A stretch of 64,000 nucleotides of DNA from Paraburkholderia bryophila (GCF_013409255.1 NZ_JACCAS010000001.1:2170001-2234000); one strand, 5' to 3'; shown: positions 23,922 through 34,611, counted from the stretch's first letter. The notes: generated from the sequence alone by a model not told the origin. Numbers and translations: made by a program.

Positions 23922-26900
23922 TTACTTGCCTGCGAGCCTCGCGCGATATTGTTCGCGCACCGGGCGGGAGCTTTCGTAGTTGCGCTCCTTGACTACGCCA
24001 AAGCCACGAATCGACGACGGCAGACGTAACAGCTCAACCGCCGTTTCGATCGTCCGGGCGTTGAGTCCTTGAAGGGCGAGCTCGACGTCTTCCTCGAATT
24101 CATCGATCAATGCACGCTCGATGATCCGATCTTTCTGACGGCCAAACGGATCGAAGGCGGTTCCGCGCAACGCCTTGCCGTGCTTCATCACACGCAACAG
24201 CGGCTCAAGCCATGCGGCGCGAAGCGCAATCTTGTCCCTGCGCCCGGTGCGAGGGTCGCGACGCGTCAGCAGCGGAGGCGCCATGTAGAACATCTTTTTA
24301 CCGCCGCCATCGAACGCGCTGGACAGATACGAAGAGAAACTGCCGTTGGTATGAAGTCGCGCGACTTCATACTCGTCCTTGTATGCGAGCACCTTGAAAT
24401 AGTTACGCGCCACGGCTTCCGTGAGATCACCGGCAGCATGGGCGATGCGCTGCTCGGCTTGCCGGACGCGATCGACAAGCGCCATGTAGCGACGGCCATA
24501 GGCGGCGTTCTGGTAAAGCTCGAGATCGCGCACGCGGTCGACGACGAAATGCTCAAGGTCGAAGTCACCGGACGCTGCCGCAGCCGTGCCGGTGACCTGC
24601 TCGATCACATTCGCGTCATGAGCCAGCAGTCGCCCCCAGAAGAAAGCGCGCTCGTTCATCTTCACGGCCGTACCGTTCAGTTCGATAGCTCGCCCAATGG
24701 CCGCTTCCGAGAGCGGAATCAGTCCCCGTTGATACGCGAAGCCCACCATCATCATGTTCGATGCAATCGCATCGCCGAACAGGATCTCTGCTGCGCCGGA
24801 ACCATCCCAGAACACGGCTGAGCCCGTACCGATCGCCCCTTCGATCGCGCGCTGATGAATCGCTTTGCTGACCGGCAGGTCGCCATCGCGCACAAAGTCC
24901 GACGTCGGCGTGATCCGTTCATTCACGACTGCCCGCGTGACGCCCGAAGCGACCCGCGAAAGCGCGCCCGTTGACGCCGCGACCACCGCGTCGCAGCCGA
25001 GCAGAACATTCGCGGCGTGCGCGCCGATGCGTGACGTCACGATTTGTGAGCGGCTGCCCGCAATCTGTACATGGCTGATGACGGCGCCATTCTTCTGCGC
25101 AAGACCCGTGAAATCCAGCGTCGACGCACCCTTGCCCTCCAGATGACCGGCCATCGCGAGAATCGCACCGATCGTGACGACGCCCGTGCCGCCGATACCG
25201 GTGACGACGATGTTGGCGTGTGCCTCCACATCCGCCGGCACAGCCGCGGGTGCGGGAAGTTTCGCGCGCCAGTCGGCTTCGATGGCGCCAATGCGCTTCT
25301 GATCCGGCTGTTTAGGCTGCAGTCCTTCCACCGTGACGAAGCTGGGGCAGAACCCTTTGAGACACGACGTGTCCTTATTGCAACTCGATTGATTGACCGC
25401 GCGCTTACGGCCCAGCTCAGTCTCGAGCGGTTCGATCGCAATGCAATTCGATTGCACCGAGCAATCGCCGCAACCTTCGCACACCGCCGGGTTGATCACC
25501 ACGCGCCGCGGCGGGTCGATCAACTTGCCGCGCTTGCGGCGACGACGCTTCTCGGCCGCACAGGTCTGGTCGTACACGATGACCGAAACACCTTGGGCCT
25601 CACGCAGCGTGCGCTGGAGTGCGTCGAGATCGTCCCGATGTTGAATCTCGACATTCGCCGGCAGGCTCAACGGGCCGGCATGCTTTTCAGGTTCGTCGGA
25701 GACGACCACCACTTTGGCCACACCCTCGGCGATCACCTGGGACACGACGCGCTGGACCGTAAGACCGCCTTCGGTGGGCTGGCCGCCGGTCATCGCAACC
25801 GCGTCGTTAAAGAGAATCTTGTAGGTGACGTTGGATTTCGCCGCAACGGACTGACGAATCGCGAGGCTGCCCGAGTGCTGATACGTGCCGTCGCCCAGGT
25901 TGACGAACATGTGCGGTATGTCCATGAACGTGGACATACCGATCCATTGCACGCCTTCCCCGCCCATCTGACAGAACGTCGCCGTATCACCCGCTTCGCT
26001 CAGAGCCATGATGTGACAGCCAATGCCGGCGGCAGCGTAAGAGCCGTCGGGCAATCTGGTCGAGGTATTGTGCGGACAACCCGCACAGAAAAACGGCTTG
26101 CGATTCAGCGGTTGCGCATCCTTGCTGGCTGCGAGCGGAATGACACGCGACCCGCCGCGGTGGACCGGCGCCACGAGCGCAGCGGGTGTCGTGAGTTCAA
26201 CTCCGGTATGGGCAAAGAAAAGTTTCAGTGCGCCCGCAACCTGTTCCGGCGCTAATTCCATCGCTGCGGGCAGCAGCGGTCCTGTTTCGCCCAGATCCTT
26301 GCCGAACACGGCGGGACGTTCGTCCGCCCGCAGATTGAACAGTGCCTCCTTGATCTGACGCTCGACGAAAGAGCGCTTCTCTTCGACCACGACAAGCGCC
26401 TGCATGCCGCGTGCAAATGCGCGCACACCCTCGGCCTCGAGCGGCCAGATCATCCCGATCTTGTAGACGCCAATGCCCAGCCGCTCAAGCTCCTTCGGCG
26501 ACAGCCCCAGCGCCTCGAACGCCGCCAGTACGTCACCATGCGCTTTGCCCACGGTGACGATACCGACTCGCGCGCCATGCGGCCGAACCAACGTGCGATC
26601 GACCGGGTTGGCACGCATAAAAGCGAGTGCGGCGGGCAGACGCTCATCGAGGACGCGCCGTTCCAGTTCGCTGCGTTCGGCGGGCCAGCGAAGATTCGGG
26701 TCGTAATTGAAACCGCGCACGTCCGGCACGTGGATGTCGACGGGCAGGCGGAAGCGGGGCGCCCAGTTGGCGCTCTGCGCCTGCACCGTCATCGAACGTC
26801 CGCTTTCGACGGTTTCAGTGATCGCCTTGAATGCGACCCACAGGCCCGAAAAGCGCGACATCGCGTAACCCGCCAGGCCGAAATCGATGTATTCCTCAAC

Positions 26901-27455
26901 CGACGCCGGAAAGAGGATCGGCATCATCGCGCCTTCGAAAACGTGGTCGGTCTGGTGCGGGAACATCGATGATTGTGCCGCGTGGTCATCACCCGCGACG
27001 GCGAGCACACCACCCTGCCTCGACGTGCCCGCCATGTTCGCGTTACGGAAAACATCTCCGGTTCGATCGACGCCGGGGCCCTTGCCGTACCACATCGAAA
27101 AAACGCCTTCGACACGTTTGCCTGGAAATGCATCGACCTGTTGCGCGCCCCACAGCATGGTGGCGCCCAGGTCTTCATTCAGGCCGGGCTCGAAGCGAAT
27201 CGCGTGCTCCGCAAGCAGTTTCTTCTGACGCCACAGTTCCTGATCGAAGCCACCCAGCGGCGAGCCGCGATAGCCCGACACCAGTCCGCCTGTATGGATA
27301 CCGGCAGCGCGATCGCTACGGGCCTGTTCAATCAGAATTCGCACAAGCGCCTGGGTGCCCGTCAGGAAAACTGTGCCGTTCTCTCTGACGTAGCGGTCCT
27401 CGAGACCGTACTCCATATCGATCTGGCGCCCCGGCTCCACTGCTCGCATATTCAT
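23922..27455 (-). CDS. Fused indolepyruvate:ferredoxin oxidoreductase (2-oxo-acid oxidoreductase)
   Basis: A single chain of 1177 residues in which the alpha (thiamine-diphosphate) and gamma parts of 2-oxo-acid:acceptor oxidoreductase are joined. It shows YRGSPLGGFD near the N-terminus and NLGDGTYQHSGSLAI with the ThDP/Mg site. Iron-sulfur Cys clusters follow at CEGCGDCSVQSNC and SCLKGFCPSF, then an IorB-type domain from about 760 (IVVTGIGGTGVVTIGAIL). It converts aryl- or branched-chain 2-oxo acids to acyl-CoA with CO2 release, fitting disposal of deaminated aromatic residues. The ATG at 27455 follows AGAGGAGA; the frame runs further upstream without a signal. Divergent from the Lrp-type regulator. 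Confidence 0.92.
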   Translation of the reverse strand: MNMRAVEPGRQIDMEYGLEDRYVRENGTVFLTGTQALVRILIEQARSDRAAGIHTGGLVSGYRGSPLGGFDQELWRQKKLLAEHAIRFEPGLNEDLGATMLWGAQQVDAFPGKRVEGVFSMWYGKGPGVDRTGDVFRNANMAGTSRQGGVLAVAGDDHAAQSSMFPHQTDHVFEGAMMPILFPASVEEYIDFGLAGYAMSRFSGLWVAFKAITETVESGRSMTVQAQSANWAPRFRLPVDIHVPDVRGFNYDPNLRWPAERSELERRVLDERLPAALAFMRANPVDRTLVRPHGARVGIVTVGKAHGDVLAAFEALGLSPKELERLGIGVYKIGMIWPLEAEGVRAFARGMQALVVVEEKRSFVERQIKEALFNLRADERPAVFGKDLGETGPLLPAAMELAPEQVAGALKLFFAHTGVELTTPAALVAPVHRGGSRVIPLAASKDAQPLNRKPFFCAGCPHNTSTRLPDGSYAAAGIGCHIMALSEAGDTATFCQMGGEGVQWIGMSTFMDIPHMFVNLGDGTYQHSGSLAIRQSVAAKSNVTYKILFNDAVAMTGGQPTEGGLTVQRVVSQVIAEGVAKVVVVSDEPEKHAGPLSLPANVEIQHRDDLDALQRTLREAQGVSVIVYDQTCAAEKRRRRKRGKLIDPPRRVVINPAVCEGCGDCSVQSNCIAIEPLETELGRKRAVNQSSCNKDTSCLKGFCPSFVTVEGLQPKQPDQKRIGAIEADWRAKLPAPAAVPADVEAHANIVVTGIGGTGVVTIGAILAMAGHLEGKGASTLDFTGLAQKNGAVISHVQIAGSRSQIVTSRIGAHAANVLLGCDAVVAASTGALSRVASGVTRAVVNERITPTSDFVRDGDLPVSKAIHQRAIEGAIGTGSAVFWDGSGAAEILFGDAIASNMMMVGFAYQRGLIPLSEAAIGRAIELNGTAVKMNERAFFWGRLLAHDANVIEQVTGTAAAASGDFDLEHFVVDRVRDLELYQNAAYGRRYMALVDRVRQAEQRIAHAAGDLTEAVARNYFKVLAYKDEYEVARLHTNGSFSSYLSSAFDGGGKKMFYMAPPLLTRRDPRTGRRDKIALRAAWLEPLLRVMKHGKALRGTAFDPFGRQKDRIIERALIDEFEEDVELALQGLNARTIETAVELLRLPSSIRGFGVVKERNYESSRPVREQYRARLAGK

Positions 27456-27521
27456 TGTTTGTCTCCTCTGCCTGTAGGGGTGGCATGCGAGCCATTTTAG
27501 GTAGCCGATAGAGGAAATCCG

Positions 27522-27557
27522 TGCCAAACTGAGCCGCAAAAAATCTCACATTTGGCA
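27522..27557. promoter_or_regulatory. Inverted repeat between oxidoreductase and Lrp genes
   Basis: TGCCAAA at 27522-27528 and TTTGGCA at 27551-27557 are perfect inverted repeats, about three helix turns apart centre to centre. They lie in the 143-base divergent promoter region. Spaced half-sites suit the octameric Lrp/AsnC regulators, so this may be the site of the adjacent regulator. Confidence 0.45.
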
Positions 27558-27598
27558 ATCAGCGCCAGTTTTCAACCCATTTCAGGGGAAATTAGCCA

Positions 27599-28072
27599 AT
27601 GAAGCTTGACCGTAGCGATGTGGCCATCCTGCGCGCACTGCAACGCGATGCCCATACGAAAGCAGCCGACCTCGCGGAGTCGCTGGGTCTTTCACTGTCG
27701 CCGTTTTACCGGCGCATCCGGATGCTCGAAGAGTCCGGCGTCATCACTCAATACGTGACCCTGCTGGATCAGGAAAAGGCGGGCTTTCCCGTCAATGCCT
27801 ACGTGTCCGTGGCGATCGAGAAGAAGAATGAGACACGGCTCGCCGCATTCGAGCGCGCCATCGCCAACTTCGAGGAGGTGATGGAGTGTTACCTGATGAC
27901 CGGCGCCTTCGACTATATGCTGCGGGTGGTCGCGGCCGACATCGCCGGAATCGAGCGCTTCGTCATGACCAAACTCACGAAGGTGGATGGCGTACGGGAC
28001 ATTCACACGTCGGTCGCGCTGCGTCGCGTCGAATACAAAACCGCGTTACCGCTCCGCACTCGCGACGAGTGA
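27599..28072 (+). CDS. Lrp/AsnC-family transcription regulator
   Basis: A 157-residue regulator. The N-terminal winged helix starts LDRSDVAILRALQRDAHTKAADLAESLGLS. A C-terminal RAM ligand-binding domain follows (VMECYLMTGAFDYMLRVVAADIAGIERFV, VDGVRDIHTSVALRRVEYKTALP). Members respond to amino acids and commonly control the adjacent divergent gene, here the indolepyruvate-type oxidoreductase. The ATG at 27599 is preceded by CAGGGGA. This is the last intact gene of the island. Confidence 0.93.
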   Translation: MKLDRSDVAILRALQRDAHTKAADLAESLGLSLSPFYRRIRMLEESGVITQYVTLLDQEKAGFPVNAYVSVAIEKKNETRLAAFERAIANFEEVMECYLMTGAFDYMLRVVAADIAGIERFVMTKLTKVDGVRDIHTSVALRRVEYKTALPLRTRDE

Positions 28073-28224
28073 TGGCTCGCGCTCCGATTCTGTTCGCAGG
28101 GACTTCATCAAGCAGCCCCAGTGAATCTCACCCAGCCGTTTTATCGGATTCTCAAATTTGAATTTGGCCGTAGTCATCCTCCAAAACCAAGTAAACCATT
28201 GCCGTCCTCGGCATTGCGCGCTAT

Positions 28225-28695
28225 TTAAACATTGCAAACTGTCGCGTATAAACGACGTATGAGATGTCCAGTGACTTGCGAGCTATGCCGCTCCCCCCAG
28301 AACGGCTTGCGACTCTCGATGTATTCCTCCCACACAACACCAAACGTAGCATCTTGCCGCCGGGCTTCGGCACGACGCGCCTCATGGGCGGCCTGTTGCT
28401 CCGCGCGGACCTCGCGCGGATCTTTGCCGTCGTCGATCAGCGTTTTCAGACGGGCAGCCTCGGTACGTGCCCGCCCAAGATCCCATGCCCGGACATCCCC
28501 AATTGTGATCGTCTTACCGAAAAGGCGGGACTCGAAGACGTACGCCCTCGCCCCCGCAGCCGTAACGCGCAGCCCGAATCCCGGCGTCTTTGCATCCCGG
28601 TAGATCGTCTGCAGCTTGCCCGGCTCACGTTCGAAGCCATCGACCCGAGCCGCCGTGAAGTTCTGTTTACTCACCCATCCCCGTGTAGGCACCAT
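28225..28695 (-). pseudogene. Truncated P4-type integrase (N-terminal part)
   Basis: About 156 residues covering only the N-terminal arm-binding domain (DUF4102-like: DAKTPGFGLRVTAAGARAYVFESRLFGKTITIGD) and the start of the core-binding domain (TFGVVWEEYIESRKPFWGERH). The frame ends at RRLYATVCNV and the catalytic R-H-R-Y part (about 240 residues) is absent. It lies just inside the right attachment repeat and reads inward, where an island integrase is expected. The loss of the catalytic part means the island cannot excise with its own enzyme. Confidence 0.82.
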
Positions 28696-28701
28696 GTAGG
28701 C
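28684..28701 (+). repeat. Right-end TGTAGGC repeats, candidate integrase arm sites
   Basis: TGTAGGC at 28684-28690 and again at 28695-28701, 11 bases apart, overlapping the start of the truncated integrase. The pair matches the left-end repeats at 3204-3221 in sequence and spacing. Confidence 0.5.
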
Positions 28702-28804
28702 AAATGCTGAGGAAACCAGTCCACGTTAGTCAACACAGATATCTGTAAAATGGGCCACAACCCCTTACCCAGCAGAGCTAGCTGGCATTTGGATGGAAAT
28801 CAAT

Positions 28805-28822
28805 CCACATTAAAGAATGTGG
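28805..28822. repeat. Small palindrome next to right attachment repeat
   Basis: CCACATT-AAAG-AATGTGG is a perfect 7-bp stem with a 4-base loop, 11 bases before the tRNA fragment. It has no T-run. It may be a recombinase or accessory-factor site of the island end. Confidence 0.35.
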
Positions 28823-28833
28823 TGTTTCTCGGA

Positions 28834-28920
28834 CTTCTAATCCGTTGGTCACAGGTTCGAATCCCGTACGGTCTACCAAAAGATTCAAGGGCTTGCACGC
28901 GTCAGCGTGCAAGCCCTTTT
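28834..28920 (+). repeat. Attachment repeat B: 3' half of tRNA-Arg(UCU) plus terminator
   Basis: Second copy of the 87-base repeat at 3101-3187. It keeps the anticodon loop CTTCTAA (UCU anticodon) flanked by CGGA/TCCG, the variable and T-arms, and the CCA end at 28878. The 5' half of the tRNA is missing. This is the right attachment site of the island; ordinary chromosome follows. Confidence 0.88.
28889..28920 (+). terminator. Intrinsic terminator of the tRNA fragment (copy B)
   Basis: The same 12-bp perfect stem GGGCTTGCACGC / GCGTGCAAGCCC with GTCA loop as copy A, followed by TTTTCTTTTT. Confidence 0.9.
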
Positions 28921-29105
28921 CTTTTTAGCGCGCCGTTTCGCCGCCCTCCCGATTCATTCCCCCGAATAGTTCGACACCTCACAGACCGCGCGTGTCTTCC
29001 CCACGCATGATCGACTCACGACGCCAATAGAGCGCTCGAAAAAAGACCACAAGACAGGGGCGGTCGGGCACAAGACCCGCGGCCCAACCGCCCAGGGGGG
29101 CGCCC

Positions 29106-29765
29106 ATGAAAACTGCAAAAGTAATCTGGGTAGTAGGTTTGACGATCTCGATCGGAACGGCGCACGCTCAGGAAGTCTTCCTGGAAGGCGGCACGCTCGG
29201 CGTGGGTATCGGCGCAGCGCTGAACGTGACGTCATGGTTCGGCATGCACGCGAACTTCAACGCGATCAACTTCTCACACATCTTTACGGTGGGCGGCAAT
29301 CGCTATGAGGACGGTGTGCGGCTTCGCCAGGGCGGCCTCTACGGCGATCTGTTTCCGTGGACGAGTAGCGGTTTTCGCATCACCGCCGGTCTTCGCTTCA
29401 CGGACGACGAGGTCAGCGGCAATTCCGTTCCTACCAATGGTACCTACACGTTCAAAGGCAAGACCTCGCAGGCCTTTCCAGGCGAATATGCGACGGCCAC
29501 CGTGAAGTATCCGACCGTCATGCCGTACCTGGGCGTGGGCTATGGCTTGCGTCCAGCAGCCAAGGGGTTCGGTCTGGTGGTCGACGCGGGCGTCGCCTAT
29601 GGCTTGCCGCGTTCTTCGTACACGCTGTCGCCGGCACTCGCCCAGGCCGCGGGGCCGACGATGAGCCAGGAAATCGCCGCAACCGGCTTGCAGCAACTAC
29701 GGGACAAGGCATCGTCCTACCGGTGGTATCCGACGCTGCAGATCGGTGTCTCGTACCACTTTTGA
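29106..29765 (+). CDS. Outer-membrane beta-barrel protein, function unknown
   Basis: A 219-residue protein with a clear signal peptide (MKTAKVIWVVGLTISIGTAHA, then QE). The rest is an alternating-residue pattern of strands ending in the terminal Phe of IGVSYHF, typical of small outer-membrane barrels. Segments such as LGVGIGAALNVTSWFGMHANFN and YLGVGYGLRP resemble OmpA/OmpW-like 8-strand barrels. No specific family is recognised. It is the first gene outside the island and stands alone. Confidence 0.75.
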   Translation: MKTAKVIWVVGLTISIGTAHAQEVFLEGGTLGVGIGAALNVTSWFGMHANFNAINFSHIFTVGGNRYEDGVRLRQGGLYGDLFPWTSSGFRITAGLRFTDDEVSGNSVPTNGTYTFKGKTSQAFPGEYATATVKYPTVMPYLGVGYGLRPAAKGFGLVVDAGVAYGLPRSSYTLSPALAQAAGPTMSQEIAATGLQQLRDKASSYRWYPTLQIGVSYHF

Positions 29766-29932
29766 CTAAACACCGGAACGGGAGCCCGGCACTTTCCCAC
29801 ACACAACGTCAACGCTACTGACAGAACAAACCCAAGGCCGAACCTGATTATTTATTGAGACGTAAAGACGTGCAATGATCGCCGCCGGTCCAGCAAAACA
29901 CGCTGAGAAACCAGATAGCAAACACTTCGGCA

Positions 29933-30340
29933 ATGCCGCAAACCCTGCGCCTTCATTCCGTCGACATGTCCAATTTTCTGTTCGGTATCCTCTCGAACCT
30001 CGCGCTGCTGACGATCGTACTGATCGCTTGCCACGCGTATAACCGCCTCACGCCAGGCGCTACACTCAATGGCGCCCGCGTCTTCGTCGCGTTAGAGTTA
30101 GCCGCGCTGCTGCTCGACACCACGTTGACCTTTCTGGTGTTCGCCGACGCACGGAACCGGTACGACCCGTACTGCACGCCCACGGCGTTCTTCAAGCGCG
30201 TCGGCGCATATGGGCTTGCCGTGCTTGCCGCATTCGCGTGGCACTACGTAGCGTGCTGCACACGCCCCAGGAGAACTCGGGCCGGCAAGGCACTAGTGAT
30301 CCGCACCTCGCCGTATTCAGAATCGCATCTGCCGATGTAA
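29933..30340 (+). CDS. Small membrane protein, function unknown
   Basis: A 135-residue protein with about three hydrophobic helices: LFGILSNLALLTIVLIACHAY, VFVALELAALLLDTTLTFLVFA and YGLAVLAAFAWHYVACC. A short basic tail follows. A later ATG at 29966 (MSNFL) would place the start directly before the first helix and may be the true one. There is no strong ribosome site and no recognised domain. Neither neighbour gives a functional hint. Confidence 0.55.
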   Translation: MPQTLRLHSVDMSNFLFGILSNLALLTIVLIACHAYNRLTPGATLNGARVFVALELAALLLDTTLTFLVFADARNRYDPYCTPTAFFKRVGAYGLAVLAAFAWHYVACCTRPRRTRAGKALVIRTSPYSESHLPM

Positions 30341-30620
30341 TCCGGCGCAGCGCCGGCACCATCGCGTCGACGCACGGCCTGGGCGCCGCCTGCCGCCTGC
30401 CACGTCCTCACACGCAACCGCCAGGACCTCCGTGGTTCCCTGCCAACCACCAGGCATAGACGCCGCGGACACACCTGGAACGGTCCTTGCGCATGCGCGC
30501 GCCGTCACCTATAACTTCCGAAGACCGCGTTACCGTTCGCGCCCGTCGCCAGGCATTTGCCGCTGTATTGCACCACCGCCGTTCAATCAGTAGAAGGCAA
30601 CTTACCCAACGAGGAAGATC

Positions 30621-31433
30621 TTGGATCTCGAAACCGTACGCGTGTTCATCATGACCCGAGGCATCGACCTCGGCACCAAGGTTCTCGGCGCGATCGTCTT
30701 GTGGGTCGTCGGACGCTGGGTCATCGGCCTGATCACCGGCTTGTTGCGCAAAGTACTGGCGCGCAACGGCAAGGTCGATCCCACGCTCGCCAATTACCTC
30801 GCCTCGATTCTCGGCGCACTGCTGAACCTGCTGCTGATCCTCGCGATCCTGCAGGTGTTCGGCGTGCAGACCACGTCGTTCGCCGCCCTGCTCGCCGGCC
30901 TCGGCCTCGCGATCGGCACCGCATGGGGCGGCTTGCTCGCGCACTTCGCGGCAGGCATCTTCATGCAGGTGCTGCGGCCGTTCAAGGTCGGCGATTTCGT
31001 CACCGCGGGCGGCGTGACCGGTACGGTGTCGGAGTTGGGCCTGTTCGGCACCACCATCGTGACGCCGGACAACGTGACGACCATCGTCGGCAATAACAAG
31101 ATCTTTTCCGACACAATCTCGAACTACAGCGTGCTGCCGGTGCGGCGCGTCGAGTTGACCGCAAAGATCGCCAATGGCGTCGATCCGACCGATGCGATGA
31201 ATCGCCTGAAGGCCGCCATTGTGCAGATTCCGAACGTTGCCGAGAGCCCAGCGCCGGACATCGAAGTGCTGAACTTCACGCCAGAAGGACCGTTGCTGTG
31301 CGTGCGGCCTTATACGAACAATGCCAATTACTGGCAGGTCTATTTCGACACCAATCGCGCGATCATCCAGACGTTCAAGGAAGCCGGCTATCCGACGCCT
31401 GAAACGCCGCTCGCACCGCGCGTGGTGAGCTGA
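30621..31433 (+). CDS. mscS: Small-conductance mechanosensitive channel (MscS family)
   Basis: A 270-residue MscS-like channel that releases solutes on hypo-osmotic shock. It has three transmembrane helices (about 20-45, 60-85, 90-125). The pore-lining TM3 reads LLAGLGLAIGTAWGGLLAHFAAGIF with the Gly/Ala packing pattern. The beta domain follows (FKVGDFVTAGGVTGTVSELGLFGTTIVTPDN), then the alpha/beta C-terminal domain. The start is a TTG at 30621 preceded by GAGGA. Convergent with the DedA-type gene across a strong hairpin. Confidence 0.92.
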   Translation: MDLETVRVFIMTRGIDLGTKVLGAIVLWVVGRWVIGLITGLLRKVLARNGKVDPTLANYLASILGALLNLLLILAILQVFGVQTTSFAALLAGLGLAIGTAWGGLLAHFAAGIFMQVLRPFKVGDFVTAGGVTGTVSELGLFGTTIVTPDNVTTIVGNNKIFSDTISNYSVLPVRRVELTAKIANGVDPTDAMNRLKAAIVQIPNVAESPAPDIEVLNFTPEGPLLCVRPYTNNANYWQVYFDTNRAIIQTFKEAGYPTPETPLAPRVVS

Positions 31434-31532
31434 TCGGCCACATCCGGACGAAAGCGCCCACCAGACCGAAGCGTTCTTCGCGTTGCCCGGCAAGCAGAGC
31501 AACGCATCCGCTCGATTCAAAAGCACCAACAA

Positions 31533-31566
31533 AAACGGCGTCGCGAAGCAATTCGCGACGCCGTTT
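31533..31566. terminator. Bidirectional intrinsic terminator
   Basis: A perfect 15-bp stem, AAACGGCGTCGCGAA / TTCGCGACGCCGTTT, with a GCAA tetraloop. A and T runs on the two sides suit both the mscS transcript and the converging DedA-type transcript. Confidence 0.88.
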
Positions 31567-31599
31567 CTTCATGCGTCTACACCAACGTGCGACCGGATC

Positions 31600-32271
31600 T
31601 CAGCGGCTGCCCGCCTTAGCCCCGTTCCTGCGAAACATTTTCCACAGCGCACCCAGCACGACCGGCACCACGGCCGCACCGATACCCACCAGCACGATCA
31701 CATTCAGATACTGGCGTACGAAACCGATGTTGCCAAAGAAGTAGCCGAGCAACACCAGCAACAGCACCCAGAACAACGCACCGGCCACGTTGAAGAACTG
31801 AAACCGGCTCGCCGACATTTCCGATGCGCCCGCAACGAACGGCGCGAAAGTCCGTACGACCGGAATGAAACGCGCCAACACGATCGTCTTGCCGCCGTGC
31901 TTCTCATAGAAGTTGTGAGTTTTCTGCAGCGCGCTGCGATCGAGAAAACGCTCGAGCAGAGGAATGTGCGAATTGAACACGCGTGGCCCGATGGCCCGCC
32001 CGATCATATAGTTGACGGTATTGCCACCCACCGCCGCGATCAGCAGCAGCACGATCAGCAAACCGAGATTCATCTCGCCGGTCGCGCAGAACGCGCCACC
32101 GATAAACAACAACGAATCGCCCGGCAGAAACGGCAGAACGACCAGGCCCGTTTCACAGAACACGATCAGGAACAGCACGGCGTAGACCCACGCGCCGTAC
32201 ATGTGAATGAACTGTCCCAGGAATTTGTCGATGTGCAGAACCAGATCGACGAAATGTAGCAGCGTATCCAA
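31600..32271 (-). CDS. DedA/SNARE-associated family membrane protein
   Basis: A 223-residue integral membrane protein of the DedA superfamily (VTT domain). Family motifs are FCETGLVVLPFLPGDSLLF, GNTVNYMIGR and the ARFIPVVRTFAPFVAG segment with conserved Arg and Pro. Members act in lipid-carrier or phospholipid flipping, and several are tied to proton-motive force and antibiotic resistance. The start is a TTG at 32269-32271 with AAAGGA 7 bases upstream. Divergent from mutL. Confidence 0.9.
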   Translation of the reverse strand: MDTLLHFVDLVLHIDKFLGQFIHMYGAWVYAVLFLIVFCETGLVVLPFLPGDSLLFIGGAFCATGEMNLGLLIVLLLIAAVGGNTVNYMIGRAIGPRVFNSHIPLLERFLDRSALQKTHNFYEKHGGKTIVLARFIPVVRTFAPFVAGASEMSASRFQFFNVAGALFWVLLLVLLGYFFGNIGFVRQYLNVIVLVGIGAAVVPVVLGALWKMFRRNGAKAGSR

Positions 32272-32492
32272 GAAGCGTCCTTTACTAAGCGTATGAAGCG
32301 TGTTGAGCGAATCAGGCGAATATGAGCGTGAGCGTGAGCGCGACGTGAGGCCGTGCGGGCAACCCCGCAGACGATGCTGGCCGGCACAAGCCTACCGCCG
32401 GAAATTGACCGCGTCATGATACCGAAAGTGCCCGGCAGCGATTAAAAAACTCCGGGACTTCAGCGCGCCTGGGGCTCGCCGCGTCGAATCGC

Positions 32493-32498
32493 TATAAT
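32493..32498 (+). promoter_or_regulatory. Consensus -10 box directly before mutL
   Basis: TATAAT ends 6 bases before the mutL ATG at 32505, which would place transcription start at or next to the start codon. No good -35 is evident and there is no Shine-Dalgarno sequence. mutL mRNA from here would be leaderless or nearly so. Confidence 0.5.
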
Positions 32499-32504
32499 TT
32501 CGCC

Positions 32505-34568
<2,064 letters not shown>

Positions 34569-34611
34569 CCGTGCGCTTGATGACGTCGCTCCAACGCGGG
34601 CGGGTGCGCCC

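Larger units (their letters stand above)
3146..28878. mobile_element. 25.7-kb genomic island for D-amino-acid peptide use
   Basis: Bounded by the tRNA-Arg direct repeats at 3101-3187 and 28834-28920, with similar TGTAGGC repeats inside each end and a truncated integrase at the right end. Cargo: XRE-cupin regulator, RidA, DadA-like dehydrogenase, a split two-component system, TonB/ExbB/ExbD/ExbD, MFS permease, dipeptide epimerase, two S12-type hydrolases, M81 peptidase, TonB-dependent receptor, AceE-like E1, indolepyruvate oxidoreductase and Lrp regulator. Genes just inside the left end are fragments. The broken integrase suggests the island no longer moves by itself. The boundaries are directly visible; the shared function is inferred. 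Confidence 0.8.
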
